Source: an uncultured Caulobacter sp.
Lineage (GTDB): Bacteria; Pseudomonadota; Alphaproteobacteria; Caulobacterales; Caulobacteraceae
Assembly: GCA_937991555.1 (NCBI GenBank)
Contig: CALKHU010000168.1
Span: 1 to 9,775 of the forward strand
Direction of reading: 5' to 3'
DNA: 9,775 bases
The notes under the pieces are model-generated. The model was not told the origin of the DNA, ran no database searches, and saw only the letters and a list, made by a program, of their open reading frames with translations. The position numbers were made by a program, and so were the translations under genes. How positions within the stretch are numbered: the stretch's first letter is position 1; each line of letters starts with the position of its first letter. Of this stretch, positions 1 through 6,479 are shown in pieces.

Positions 1-739
1 GCGCCGCCAGCGGCCGGTCCGCGGGGCCGAAGGCCCGCTCGACGCGGTAGTGGGTGACCGCTTCCCGGCCGCCCGACTTCAGCACCGCCATCTTCTTGCG
101 GTCGCCGGCCGACCGCCCCAGCCGCGTCTCCACGGTCCCGCTCGGCGGGTTGGGCGCGCCGCGGGTCAGGGCGATGTAGACGCGCTCGATGTCGTGCGCT
201 GCGAACAGCGCCGCCAGCCCCTGGTGGGCCGCGTCGGTCTTGGCGGCGACCATCACGCCGCTGGTGTCCTTGTCGAGGCGGTGGACGATCCCCGGGCGCG
301 CCACGCCGCCGATGCCCGACAGGCTGTCGCCGCAGTGATGCAGCAGGGCGTTGACCAGGGTGCCGCTCTCCGTCCCCGGGCCCGGGTGGGCGGCCATGCC
401 GGCGGGCTTGTCGACGACGATCAGGTGCTGGTCCTCATAGAGAACCGTCAGCGGGATCGCCTCGGGCTGCGGATCGGCCGGCGCCGGGGGCGGGATCAGG
501 ATCGTATAGACGCCGGCCTTCGCCTTCGAGGAGGCGTCGGCGACCACCGTGGTCCCGAAGCGGATCAGCCCGTCGGCCATCAGCGCCTGGACCCGGGCCC
601 GGGACAGTTCCGGCAGGTGGTCCGCGAGGGTCCGGTCGAGCCGTCCGCCGGCCTCCGCGGGCGTGAGCTCGATGACCCGGACGCCGGGCTGGTCGGGCTC
701 GAGGACGTCCTCGTCGTCGGGGATGATGTCGGCGGTCAT
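1..739 (-). CDS. rluD: RluA/RluD-family 23S rRNA pseudouridine synthase, 3' end missing (left window edge)
   Basis: This gene encodes a cytoplasmic enzyme that isomerises uridine to pseudouridine in 23S rRNA; RluD of this family modifies helix 69 of the large subunit. Reading from the ATG at 739, 246 codons are present before the window ends. Residues about 25-75 form an S4 RNA-binding domain (RLDRTLADHLPELSRARVQ). The catalytic domain begins near residue 98 (VLYEDQHLIVVDKPAGM), and the signature HRLDKDTSG lies at 153-161 with catalytic Asp156. The S4 domain plus a late MAV...REAVTHYRV stretch point to RluD rather than RluA. Family members are about 300-350 residues, so roughly 60-100 are missing. 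The ATG at 739 is the only in-frame ATG or GTG after the stop codon of the upstream gene, 24 bases away and in the same frame; no good Shine-Dalgarno is visible, so it may be co-translated with that gene. Confidence 0.9.
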   Translation of the reverse strand, partial: MTADIIPDDEDVLEPDQPGVRVIELTPAEAGGRLDRTLADHLPELSRARVQALMADGLIRFGTTVVADASSKAKAGVYTILIPPPAPADPQPEAIPLTVLYEDQHLIVVDKPAGMAAHPGPGTESGTLVNALLHHCGDSLSGIGGVARPGIVHRLDKDTSGVMVAAKTDAAHQGLAALFAAHDIERVYIALTRGAPNPPSGTVETRLGRSAGDRKKMAVLKSGGREAVTHYRVERAFGPADRPLAA

Positions 740-763
740 CGGCCAGACATAGCCGATGCGGGC

Positions 764-1660
764 TCAGCCCGTCAGCCGTCCGCCGGCGGTCTCCCCGCGG
801 GACAGGCTGGTGGCGACCGGCGCCATCAGGAACAGGTCGCCGCCGGCCGCCTCCGCCCTGGGGCCGATGTCGCGGATCAGGTAGCGCTCGATATGGTCCG
901 GAACCGAGCCTTCGGGCGCCAGCGGATCCTGGCCGAGGAGGTCGGCGCAGGCGGCGTCGTCGGCGTCGCGGTCGCCGGAGAGATCGCCGGTCCGCTCCAT
1001 TATGATGGGATAGGCCGAGGGGCTGCGCGCGGCGTTCAGGGCGGCGCCCATGACCAGCCCGTCGAGCATCGAGGCCTTGGGCAACGGCACGCCGTTCAGG
1101 ATCAGGAAGATGGGGGTGAAGCCGACGGTGTCGTACACCGTCACGAACAGCTGGCCCTCCGCCGGCAGCATCCAGCCCGTGAACAGCAGCCCCGCGCCGC
1201 CGAACTGGATGCTCAGCAGGCCGTTGGCCTCCCGCCGGATCATGCCGCGATCGTGGAAGAAGCGGTGCTTCATGAGCATCGACGGCCGCGTCGTCCGCCA
1301 GAAGCCCTCGTAGGCCGCGCCGCGCCGCTGGGTCGCCGCCCGCGCCTGCTCGATCATGGCCGGCGGGTAGCCGAGCGGGTCGGCCGGACCGCCGTTCGCG
1401 GCGGGGGCGTCGCCCCCGAACAGGGCCACCAGCGCTTCCGGCGACCGGTCCCAGTCCAGCATCGAGAAGCCGGGACGTCGGCCGGCCACGAGGGCGGTCA
1501 GGGCGGCGAGGTTGTGCTCGGACGGCGTCACCGCGCCCGTGGCCCAGCGGGCGACCACGGACTTGTCGACCCCGAGGTCGGCCGCCAGCCGTCCCCGGCT
1601 GAGCGACAGCGCCTTCATGACCACCTCCAGCCGCCCCGCGAAGCCGCCCGTGCGCGTCAT
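764..1660 (-). CDS. Helix-turn-helix (XRE-like) protein with uncharacterised C-terminal domain
   Basis: The predicted protein has 298 residues. Residues about 8-62 look like an XRE/Cro-type helix-turn-helix: a first helix (RLEVVMKALSLS), then RGRLAADLGVDKSVVARWATG, and a supporting helix (HNLAALTALVAG). Recognition of specific DNA and transcriptional regulation are therefore likely. Residues about 65-298 have no domain I recognise; they contain mixed hydrophobic segments (GLLFTGWMLPAEGQLFVTVYD) suggestive of a folded alpha/beta ligand-sensing or oligomerisation domain rather than membrane spans. The ATG at 1660 was chosen because GGGGAG lies just upstream and the helix-turn-helix begins immediately after it; the frame stays open further upstream, but that part is low-complexity, Arg/Ala-rich and crosses the putative operator. 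A tandem TGCAT-N4-ATGCA palindrome directly upstream suggests autoregulation. The downstream neighbour is the pseudouridine synthase gene, probably co-transcribed. The target genes are unknown. Confidence 0.8.
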   Translation of the reverse strand: MTRTGGFAGRLEVVMKALSLSRGRLAADLGVDKSVVARWATGAVTPSEHNLAALTALVAGRRPGFSMLDWDRSPEALVALFGGDAPAANGGPADPLGYPPAMIEQARAATQRRGAAYEGFWRTTRPSMLMKHRFFHDRGMIRREANGLLSIQFGGAGLLFTGWMLPAEGQLFVTVYDTVGFTPIFLILNGVPLPKASMLDGLVMGAALNAARSPSAYPIIMERTGDLSGDRDADDAACADLLGQDPLAPEGSVPDHIERYLIRDIGPRAEAAGGDLFLMAPVATSLSRGETAGGRLTG

Positions 1661-1674
1661 GTCTCCCCGACCCC

Positions 1675-1710
1675 TGCATCGATATGCACCGATCAGTGCA
1701 TCCTGATGCA
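1675..1710. promoter_or_regulatory. Tandem palindromic operator candidate (two TGCAT-N4-ATGCA sites)
   Basis: Two copies of the same inverted repeat occur at 1675-1688 (TGCATCGATATGCA) and 1697-1710 (TGCATCCTGATGCA). Arms are identical and the spacers differ. Start-to-start distance is 22 bp, about two helical turns, so two dimers would bind the same DNA face. The region between them forms a third near-palindrome (ATGCAC-N6-GTGCAT, 1684-1701). The array ends 14 bp before the start codon of the minus-strand helix-turn-helix gene and overlaps where its promoter should be (for example TTGCAT, then 17 bp, then TGCATA on the minus strand). Binding of the gene's own product is inferred from position only. 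Confidence 0.55.
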
Positions 1711-1775
1711 ACGTGATGCGCAAGCCAACGCAATTCGGCGAACGTCGGCGCCTCTGCGCGCGCGACGCACGCCAG

Positions 1776-1783
1776 GGTAGATC
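1776..1783 (+). promoter_or_regulatory. Candidate -10 element for the small plus-strand unit
   Basis: GGTAGATC matches the Caulobacter housekeeping -10 consensus GCTANAWC except at the second base. No convincing TTGAC-like -35 box is visible at the right distance. Transcription would start near 1790, giving a leader of about 37 nt before the ATG at 1827. That leader holds a 7-bp hairpin (GCCGAAG at 1787-1793 with CTTCGGC at 1804-1810). Confidence 0.3.
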
Positions 1784-1826
1784 ACTGCCGAAGGGGGCGG
1801 GGTCTTCGGCCCTCCGGGATCCGACC

Positions 1827-1922
1827 ATGACCACGAAGTTCACGCCGCTGCTCGTCGCCATCGCTGTCTGCGCTGCGGTCGTCGCGATCGTGCTGACCGC
1901 CCCGGCCCATACGGGCTTCTGA
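1827..1922 (+). CDS. Small single-helix membrane protein candidate (31 aa)
   Basis: A 31-codon ORF starts at ATG 1827 and ends with TGA at 1920-1922. The peptide has a short polar N-terminus (MTTKFTP), one uninterrupted hydrophobic stretch at residues about 8-24 (LLVAIAVCAAVVAIVLT) and a short polar tail (APAHTGF). This suits a small inner-membrane peptide with one transmembrane helix. The ribosome binding site is weak (GGGA about 8 bases upstream). Support for a real transcript comes from the surroundings: a -10-like box at 1776-1783 and a strong same-strand intrinsic terminator at 2002-2040, with no other plus-strand gene that the terminator could serve. Function is unknown. Alternatively the whole unit is a structured small RNA and the ORF is incidental. 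Confidence 0.45.
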   Translation: MTTKFTPLLVAIAVCAAVVAIVLTAPAHTGF

Positions 1923-1964
1923 TTCGCGAATCGTCGCGCCCCCGCCCCGAAGGTGCGGCGCGAC
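1921..1964 (+). repeat. Structured trailer: palindrome and inverted repeat
   Basis: Directly at the stop codon of the small ORF lies a perfect 12-bp palindrome, GATTCGCGAATC (1921-1932). It is followed by an 8-bp inverted repeat, GTCGCGCC (1933-1940) with GGCGCGAC (1957-1964), enclosing 16 nt. Both lie between the small ORF and the terminator at 2002-2040. They could be RNA stems of a small transcript, or the first could be a protein-binding site. Confidence 0.4.
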
Positions 1965-2001
1965 GCGCGGCCGGCGTCCTCCAACACCGGCCGCTCCCTG
2001 C

Positions 2002-2040
2002 CGCCCCGGCCAGCCGCCTCCTGGCCGGGGCGCCCTTTTT
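2002..2040 (+). terminator. Intrinsic (Rho-independent) terminator
   Basis: A perfect 12-bp GC-rich stem, CGCCCCGGCCAG (2002-2013) with CTGGCCGGGGCG (2021-2032), closes a 7-nt loop and is followed by CCC and five T residues ending at 2040. There is no matching T-run on the other strand, so it terminates plus-strand transcription. It closes the small transcription unit at 1776-2040 and insulates the downstream receptor gene from read-through. Confidence 0.8.
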
Positions 2041-2081
2041 CTCCCCATTCTCTGCAGTGACGTCGCGCGCCCGTCGCCCCG

Positions 2082-2099
2082 CCGTCTTCCCACTGTCAT
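2082..2099 (+). promoter_or_regulatory. Candidate Pho box (PhoB binding site)
   Basis: CCGTCTT (2082-2088), four spacer bases, then CTGTCAT (2093-2099). The classical Pho box is two direct 7-bp repeats of CTGTCAT-like sequence separated by 4 bp; here the second matches 7/7 and the first 5/7, with exact 11-bp periodicity. A weaker third copy (CCGTCGC, 2071-2077, 4/7) continues the same phase upstream. It stands 52 bp before the receptor start. The possible -10, GGTAGCCA at 2108-2115, lies about the distance expected when a Pho box replaces the -35. The phosphatase gene in the same unit fits PhoB control. Confidence 0.45.
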
Positions 2100-2118
2100 C
2101 CCCGCCCGGTAGCCACAG

Positions 2119-2151
2119 GTGAACATCGTTCACGTTCGAGGGGATACGAAC
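2119..2151 (+). promoter_or_regulatory. Leader hairpins with ribosome binding site in the loop
   Basis: Two small hairpins abut the receptor start codon. The first is GTGAAC-ATC-GTTCAC (2119-2133). The second is GTTCG-AGGGGATA-CGAAC (2134-2151), whose 8-nt loop is the Shine-Dalgarno sequence and whose 3' base touches the ATG at 2152. GTTC/GAAC units recur, so alternative pairings between the two stems are possible. If the promoter is where the Pho box suggests, these hairpins make up nearly the whole untranslated leader. Confidence 0.45.
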
Positions 2152-4713
2152 ATGACACTGACCTACCGTGGCCTGCTGCTCGCCGCAGCGGGCGCTTCCG
2201 CCATGCTTGCGATCGTCGGCCCCGCGCGGGCCCAGGACGCCGCCGCCGAGGTGGAGGAGATCGTCGTCACCGCCCAGAAGCGGGAGCAGGCGGCCGTTGA
2301 CGTACCGCTTTCGCTGACCGCCTACAGCGGCGAGCGGCTCGAGGCGATGGGCGTCCAGGACTTCGCCGACCTGTCGAAGGTCACGCCGGGCTTCGAGGTC
2401 CAGGACCAGTCGCCCAACAACCCGGGCTATGTGATGCGCGGCATCACCTCGGACTCGACCGACGCCTTTTCCGAACCGCGGGTGTCGGTCTTCCAGGACG
2501 GCGTCTCGATCTCGAAGGCCCAGGGCTCGTACGTCGAGTTGTTCGACATCGAGCGGGTCGAGGTGGCCAAGGGGCCGCAGTCGACGCTGTTCGGGCGCGG
2601 GGCGCTGATCGGGGCGGTCAACATCATCCAGGCCAAGGCCGATCCGGCCGCGGTCGCCGGATGGCTGAAGGGCGAGGCCGGCGACTACGACTACCGCCTC
2701 GTCCAGGGCGCGGTGAACCTGCCGCTCGGCGACAGCTTCGCCGTCCGCCTGGGCGGCTCGATCCGTCAGCGGGACGGCTATGTCGAGAACGCGCTGGCGA
2801 GCGGAGGCCTGCAGGGGCTCGACAGCCGCGCCGTGCGCCTGGCGCTGGCCTATGAGCCCTCCGACCGCGTCCGCGCCGACCTGATCTGGAACCGGCAGGA
2901 GGACGAGACCGACGGCACGGCCTTCAAGTCGATCCGCTACCTGCCGACCGACCCCGCCACCGGCGTGGTGCTGGGCGGACTGGGCGCCCAGGATCCGGCC
3001 GCGCTGGCCGCGGGCGCGGGCTTCCAGGGCGGCCGCGCGCTCGGCGTCGACCGGACGGTGGAAGGCGTCACCGGACTGGTGTCGCTGGAGCTCACCGAGG
3101 CGCTCACCCTGACCTCCATCACCGCCTGGCGGCAGTTCGACTCGGCCGAGGTGTTCGACGCCGACGGCGTCTCCCTGCCGATCCTGACCGGGCTCAACGC
3201 GGCCGACAACGAGCAGGTCAGCCAGGAGCTGCGGATCAACTGGGACGCCGGCGGCCGGATCAAGGGCTTCTTCGGGGCCAGCTGGTTTCGCGAGGAGTCG
3301 TTCAACCGCATCCCGATCCAGCTCGACGAGCGCGTCGGCCTGGCCCTGATCACCGGCCAGCTCAACGCCTCGGCCGCCGGCTCGGGCCTGCCGGCCAACC
3401 AGCCGGCGCCGGCCGCCTACTTCGGCAACACCCTGTTCACGGGAGCGCTGGTCCAGGGGCTGGTCTTCAGCGGCAGCGGCGGCAACCTCGCGCTGACCGG
3501 CCCGCAGGCCCAGGCGATCGCCGCCAACCTGCGCGCCGCCCATGTCGAGGAGACCCGGACCGGCAGCGAGCTGGACTCGTTCGACCTGTTCGCCGACGTC
3601 TCCGTCGCCGTCACCGACCGTTTCGAGCTGTCGGCCGGCGTCCGTTACACCTTCGACGACCGCACCACGAGCTTCGGTTCCAGCACCGTCGGCGGGCGCA
3701 GCGTGCTCGGCGGCGTCGTCGCCGCCACCCAGCTCGGCGCCACGGGGAATCCGCTGGCCATCGGGCAGGCCAACGCCATCCTGACCGCCCTGCAGAGCCC
3801 GTTCGTCCAGGCGATCCCGGCGGCCGCCCTGCCGAACTTCGGCGTCACCTTCCAGCCGACGGCCAACAACGGCGACGTCACCGCGGTCAGCAACGACGAC
3901 GGCGACTTCACCTGGCGTCTCGTCGGCCGCTACGAGCTGACCGAGGACGCCAACCTCTACGCCAGCTACGCCCGCGGCCGCCGTCCGGCGGTGCTGGCCA
4001 TGGCCGGTCCGGCGGTTCCCTACGGCGCGCCGCGGTTCGACGTGGTCGACGCCGAGACGGTCGACAGCTTCGAGGCCGGCGTGAAGTCGGCGCTGTTCGA
4101 CCGCCGACTGCGGCTCGATGCGGCGGTCTATTTCTACGACTACGACAACTTCCAGACCGTCGAGCAGCAGGGCACGCTGTTCGTCATCACCAATGCGGGC
4201 AAGGCCAAGGCCTACGGTTTCGAGGGCCAGGCCGAATGGCGCGTGGCCGGCGGGCTCGACGTCTACGCCACCTACGCCTTCAACCACGCCCGCTTCGACG
4301 GCGGCGCCTATGACGGCAACCGCTTCCGCCTGTCGCCCGACCACACGCTGTCGCTGGGCGCGAACTGGCGCTTCGCGCTGGCGGGCGGCGAGGTCTCCGT
4401 CCGGCCGAGCTACACCTGGCAGTCGAAGGTCTTCTTCGACGACAACAACGACCGCGCCGTGTTCCAGCAGCCGCCGGCCGCCCTTCTTCCGGACAACGTC
4501 CAGGACGAGGTCCAGGACGCCTACGGCCTGCTGGACCTGCGGGTCGGCTTCAAGCCGGCCGAGGGTTCGTGGACGCTCGGCGCCTTCGTCACGAACCTGA
4601 CGGATGAGGGGTACATCATCGACGCCGGCAACACGGGCGACTCGCTGGGCCTGCCGACCTTCATCGGCGGCCGCCCGCGGATGTGGGGCGTCACCGTGGG
4701 CTGGAGCTACTAG
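2152..4713 (+). CDS. TonB-dependent outer-membrane receptor
   Basis: The predicted protein has 853 residues. A Sec signal peptide (residues 1-27, hydrophobic core GLLLAAAGASAMLAIVG, cleavage near ARA|Q) is followed by a TonB box (EEIVVTA, 35-41). The plug domain spans about 47-165 and includes VPLSLTAYSG, YVMRGI and the conserved VEVAKGPQSTLFGRGALIGAVNI. The remaining ~690 residues form a 22-strand beta barrel ending in an aromatic residue (GVTVGWSY), as outer-membrane assembly requires. It imports a substrate across the outer membrane using TonB-ExbBD energy. The ATG at 2152 is preferred over the GTG at 2119 because AGGGGA precedes it and the signal peptide starts there. The following PhoD phosphatase and the upstream Pho-box-like repeat suggest a phosphorus-related ligand, but substrate cannot be read from sequence and siderophore or vitamin uptake remains possible. 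Confidence 0.92.
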   Translation: MTLTYRGLLLAAAGASAMLAIVGPARAQDAAAEVEEIVVTAQKREQAAVDVPLSLTAYSGERLEAMGVQDFADLSKVTPGFEVQDQSPNNPGYVMRGITSDSTDAFSEPRVSVFQDGVSISKAQGSYVELFDIERVEVAKGPQSTLFGRGALIGAVNIIQAKADPAAVAGWLKGEAGDYDYRLVQGAVNLPLGDSFAVRLGGSIRQRDGYVENALASGGLQGLDSRAVRLALAYEPSDRVRADLIWNRQEDETDGTAFKSIRYLPTDPATGVVLGGLGAQDPAALAAGAGFQGGRALGVDRTVEGVTGLVSLELTEALTLTSITAWRQFDSAEVFDADGVSLPILTGLNAADNEQVSQELRINWDAGGRIKGFFGASWFREESFNRIPIQLDERVGLALITGQLNASAAGSGLPANQPAPAAYFGNTLFTGALVQGLVFSGSGGNLALTGPQAQAIAANLRAAHVEETRTGSELDSFDLFADVSVAVTDRFELSAGVRYTFDDRTTSFGSSTVGGRSVLGGVVAATQLGATGNPLAIGQANAILTALQSPFVQAIPAAALPNFGVTFQPTANNGDVTAVSNDDGDFTWRLVGRYELTEDANLYASYARGRRPAVLAMAGPAVPYGAPRFDVVDAETVDSFEAGVKSALFDRRLRLDAAVYFYDYDNFQTVEQQGTLFVITNAGKAKAYGFEGQAEWRVAGGLDVYATYAFNHARFDGGAYDGNRFRLSPDHTLSLGANWRFALAGGEVSVRPSYTWQSKVFFDDNNDRAVFQQPPAALLPDNVQDEVQDAYGLLDLRVGFKPAEGSWTLGAFVTNLTDEGYIIDAGNTGDSLGLPTFIGGRPRMWGVTVGWSY

Positions 4714-4727
4714 GCGAGTCTGGACGC

Positions 4728-4757
4728 GGCCGGGACTGTCGGCGCACAGTCCCGGCC
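4728..4757 (+). repeat. Perfect intercistronic hairpin between receptor and phoD
   Basis: GGCCGGGACTGT (4728-4739) pairs perfectly with ACAGTCCCGGCC (4746-4757) around a 6-nt loop. No T-run follows, so it is not a typical intrinsic terminator. It begins 15 bases after the receptor stop codon and ends 30 bases before the phoD start. Such hairpins commonly protect the 3' end of an upstream cistron or cause partial termination, giving more receptor than phosphatase message; that role is inferred. Confidence 0.65.
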
Positions 4758-4787
4758 AACCAGAACACGCAGGGGGAGGACAAGGGC

Positions 4788-6476
4788 ATGCGGACCAACA
4801 GACGGGGGGCCCTGGCCCTTCTCGGCCTCGGGGGCGCCGCGACCGCGGCCACGGCGGCGGAAGCCACGCGGATCGCGCCGCCCGACTACCTGCACGGCGT
4901 CGCGAGCGGCGATCCGCTCCAGGACCGCATCGTCTTCTGGACCCGCGTCACGCCGACCCCCGCCTCGTCGGTCGCGAACCTGCCCGGCGAGCTGGTCATC
5001 AGCGAACGCGAGGACTTCGAAGGGGCCCGCCGGGTTCCGGTCGGCGCGTCCGCGGACCGGGACTGGACCGTCAAGGCCGACGTCGGCGGCCTGAAGCCCG
5101 GCACGGACTACTGGTACCGCTTCGAGTTCGCGGGCAAGGCCTCGCCGGTCGGCCGTGCGCGCACCCTGCCGGAAGGTCCGGTGAAGGACGTCGTCCTCGC
5201 CGTCGCCTCCTGCTCGCTCTACCCGGCCGGCTACTTCAACGCCTACGGCGCCATCGCGGCGCTGGAGCGGGTCGACGCGGTCCTGCATCTGGGCGACTAC
5301 ATCTACGAGTACGGCGCGGCGGAGGGCCAGTACGGCATGAACTCGCCGGTGGCCGCGCAGCGCATGTCCGTGCCGGCGCACGAGATCGTCAGCCTGGCCG
5401 ACTACCGGGCCCGGCACGCGCTCTACAAGGCCGACCCGCAGCTTCAGGCCGCCCACGCCCGGGCGCCTTGGATCGTCGTCTGGGACGACCACGAGACCGC
5501 CAACGACAGCTGGCAGGGCGGGGCCGAGAACCATACTCCGTCCACGGAGGGGGACTGGACGGCGCGCAAGGCGGCGGCGCTGAAGGCCTACTACGAGTGG
5601 ATGCCCGTCCGCGACCCGGCGCCGGGGGCCCTGCTGGAGTCGTCCTGGCGCAGCTTCCGCTTCGGCGACCTGGCCAGCCTGATGATGGTCGAGACCCGGC
5701 TGGCCGCCCGGGGCGAGCCGCTGGACTACAACGACAAGACCCTGCCGGTCGTCGACGGCAAGCCGGACGTCGCCCACTTCCTGAAGATCCTCAACGATCC
5801 GTCGCGCCAGCTGATGGGCGAGCGCCAGGAGAAGTGGCTGGCCGGCGAGCTGGACCGCTCGGTCAAGGCCGGCGAGGCGTGGCAGGTGCTGGGCAACCAG
5901 ATCGTCATGGCCCGCATCTCGCCGCCCAACCTGCGCGCCACCATGGGCGACGCGGCCTGGGCGGACATGATGGCGAAGCTTCCGGACTACGCCCGCGCGC
6001 CGGTGCAGCAGTCGTCGGTCCTGGCGGCGCTGGGGCTGCCGCTGGGGCTGGACATGTGGGACGGCTATCCGGTGGCCCGCGAGCGGGTCTACGACATGAT
6101 CAAGGCCGCGAAGGCCAACGCCGTGGTGCTGGCCGGCGACAGCCACAGCTTCTGGGCCAACGAACTGTGGGACGAGGGGCGGCGCAAGCGCGTGGCGGCC
6201 GAGTTCGGGACGACGGGGGTCACCAGTCCCGGCTTCTCCGACATCCTGCCCGGCCTGCCGCTCGGCGAGGCGTTCGTGGCGGGCAATCCCGAGGTCAAGT
6301 ACGCCAACTCGGCGGCCAAGGGCTTCGTGCTCCTCACCCTCACCCGCGACCAGGCCCGCGCCGACATGATCGGCGTCTCGACCATCCTGTCCACCGACTA
6401 CACGGCCGCGACGGTCAAGTCCTTCACCGTCGCCCGCGAGGCCGGCGGGGGCGTCGGGCCGGTGATGGCGGGGTAG
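4788..6476 (+). CDS. phoD: PhoD-family alkaline phosphatase / phosphodiesterase, Tat-exported
   Basis: The predicted protein has 562 residues. Its N-terminus (TNRRGALALLGLGGAATAATA) carries a twin-arginine motif and hydrophobic core, so folded export by the Tat pathway is expected, as is typical for PhoD. An N-terminal PhoD_N domain spans about 30-125 (HGVASGDPLQDRIVFWTRVTP), then the metallophosphatase domain. Metal-site motifs are visible: LGDYIYEYG with Asp170, WDDHE at 232-236 and AGDSHSFWANEL with Asp451 and His453. PhoD enzymes hydrolyse phosphate mono- and diesters in a Ca/Fe-dependent manner outside the cytoplasm. The ATG at 4788 is chosen for its AGGGGGAGG ribosome binding site and the signal peptide; the frame is open to 4683 but that part lies in the receptor gene and hairpin. 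It probably shares the receptor transcript. The stop is 3 bp from the convergent hisI stop. Confidence 0.92.
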   Translation: MRTNRRGALALLGLGGAATAATAAEATRIAPPDYLHGVASGDPLQDRIVFWTRVTPTPASSVANLPGELVISEREDFEGARRVPVGASADRDWTVKADVGGLKPGTDYWYRFEFAGKASPVGRARTLPEGPVKDVVLAVASCSLYPAGYFNAYGAIAALERVDAVLHLGDYIYEYGAAEGQYGMNSPVAAQRMSVPAHEIVSLADYRARHALYKADPQLQAAHARAPWIVVWDDHETANDSWQGGAENHTPSTEGDWTARKAAALKAYYEWMPVRDPAPGALLESSWRSFRFGDLASLMMVETRLAARGEPLDYNDKTLPVVDGKPDVAHFLKILNDPSRQLMGERQEKWLAGELDRSVKAGEAWQVLGNQIVMARISPPNLRATMGDAAWADMMAKLPDYARAPVQQSSVLAALGLPLGLDMWDGYPVARERVYDMIKAAKANAVVLAGDSHSFWANELWDEGRRKRVAAEFGTTGVTSPGFSDILPGLPLGEAFVAGNPEVKYANSAAKGFVLLTLTRDQARADMIGVSTILSTDYTAATVKSFTVAREAGGGVGPVMAG

Positions 6477-6479
6477 GGC

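Noticed and set aside
50..1780. 576-codon plus-strand open frame
   Set aside because: It lies antisense to the pseudouridine synthase and helix-turn-helix genes, is Arg/Gly/Asp/His-rich with no recognisable domain, and is a typical high-GC shadow frame.
1661..1987. Longer N-terminus for the helix-turn-helix protein
   Set aside because: The open frame upstream of 1660 covers the palindromic operator and the divergent small ORF, has Arg/Ala-rich composition and lacks a ribosome binding site.
2119..2151. GTG start at 2119 for the TonB receptor
   Set aside because: No ribosome binding site before it and it adds 11 residues ahead of a well-formed signal peptide; ATG 2152 has AGGGGA.
1840..4344. 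834-codon minus-strand open frame
   Set aside because: Antisense to the TonB receptor. Its protein is low-complexity, rich in Val, Asp, Gly and Arg, and has no start signal; the receptor reading has clear family motifs.
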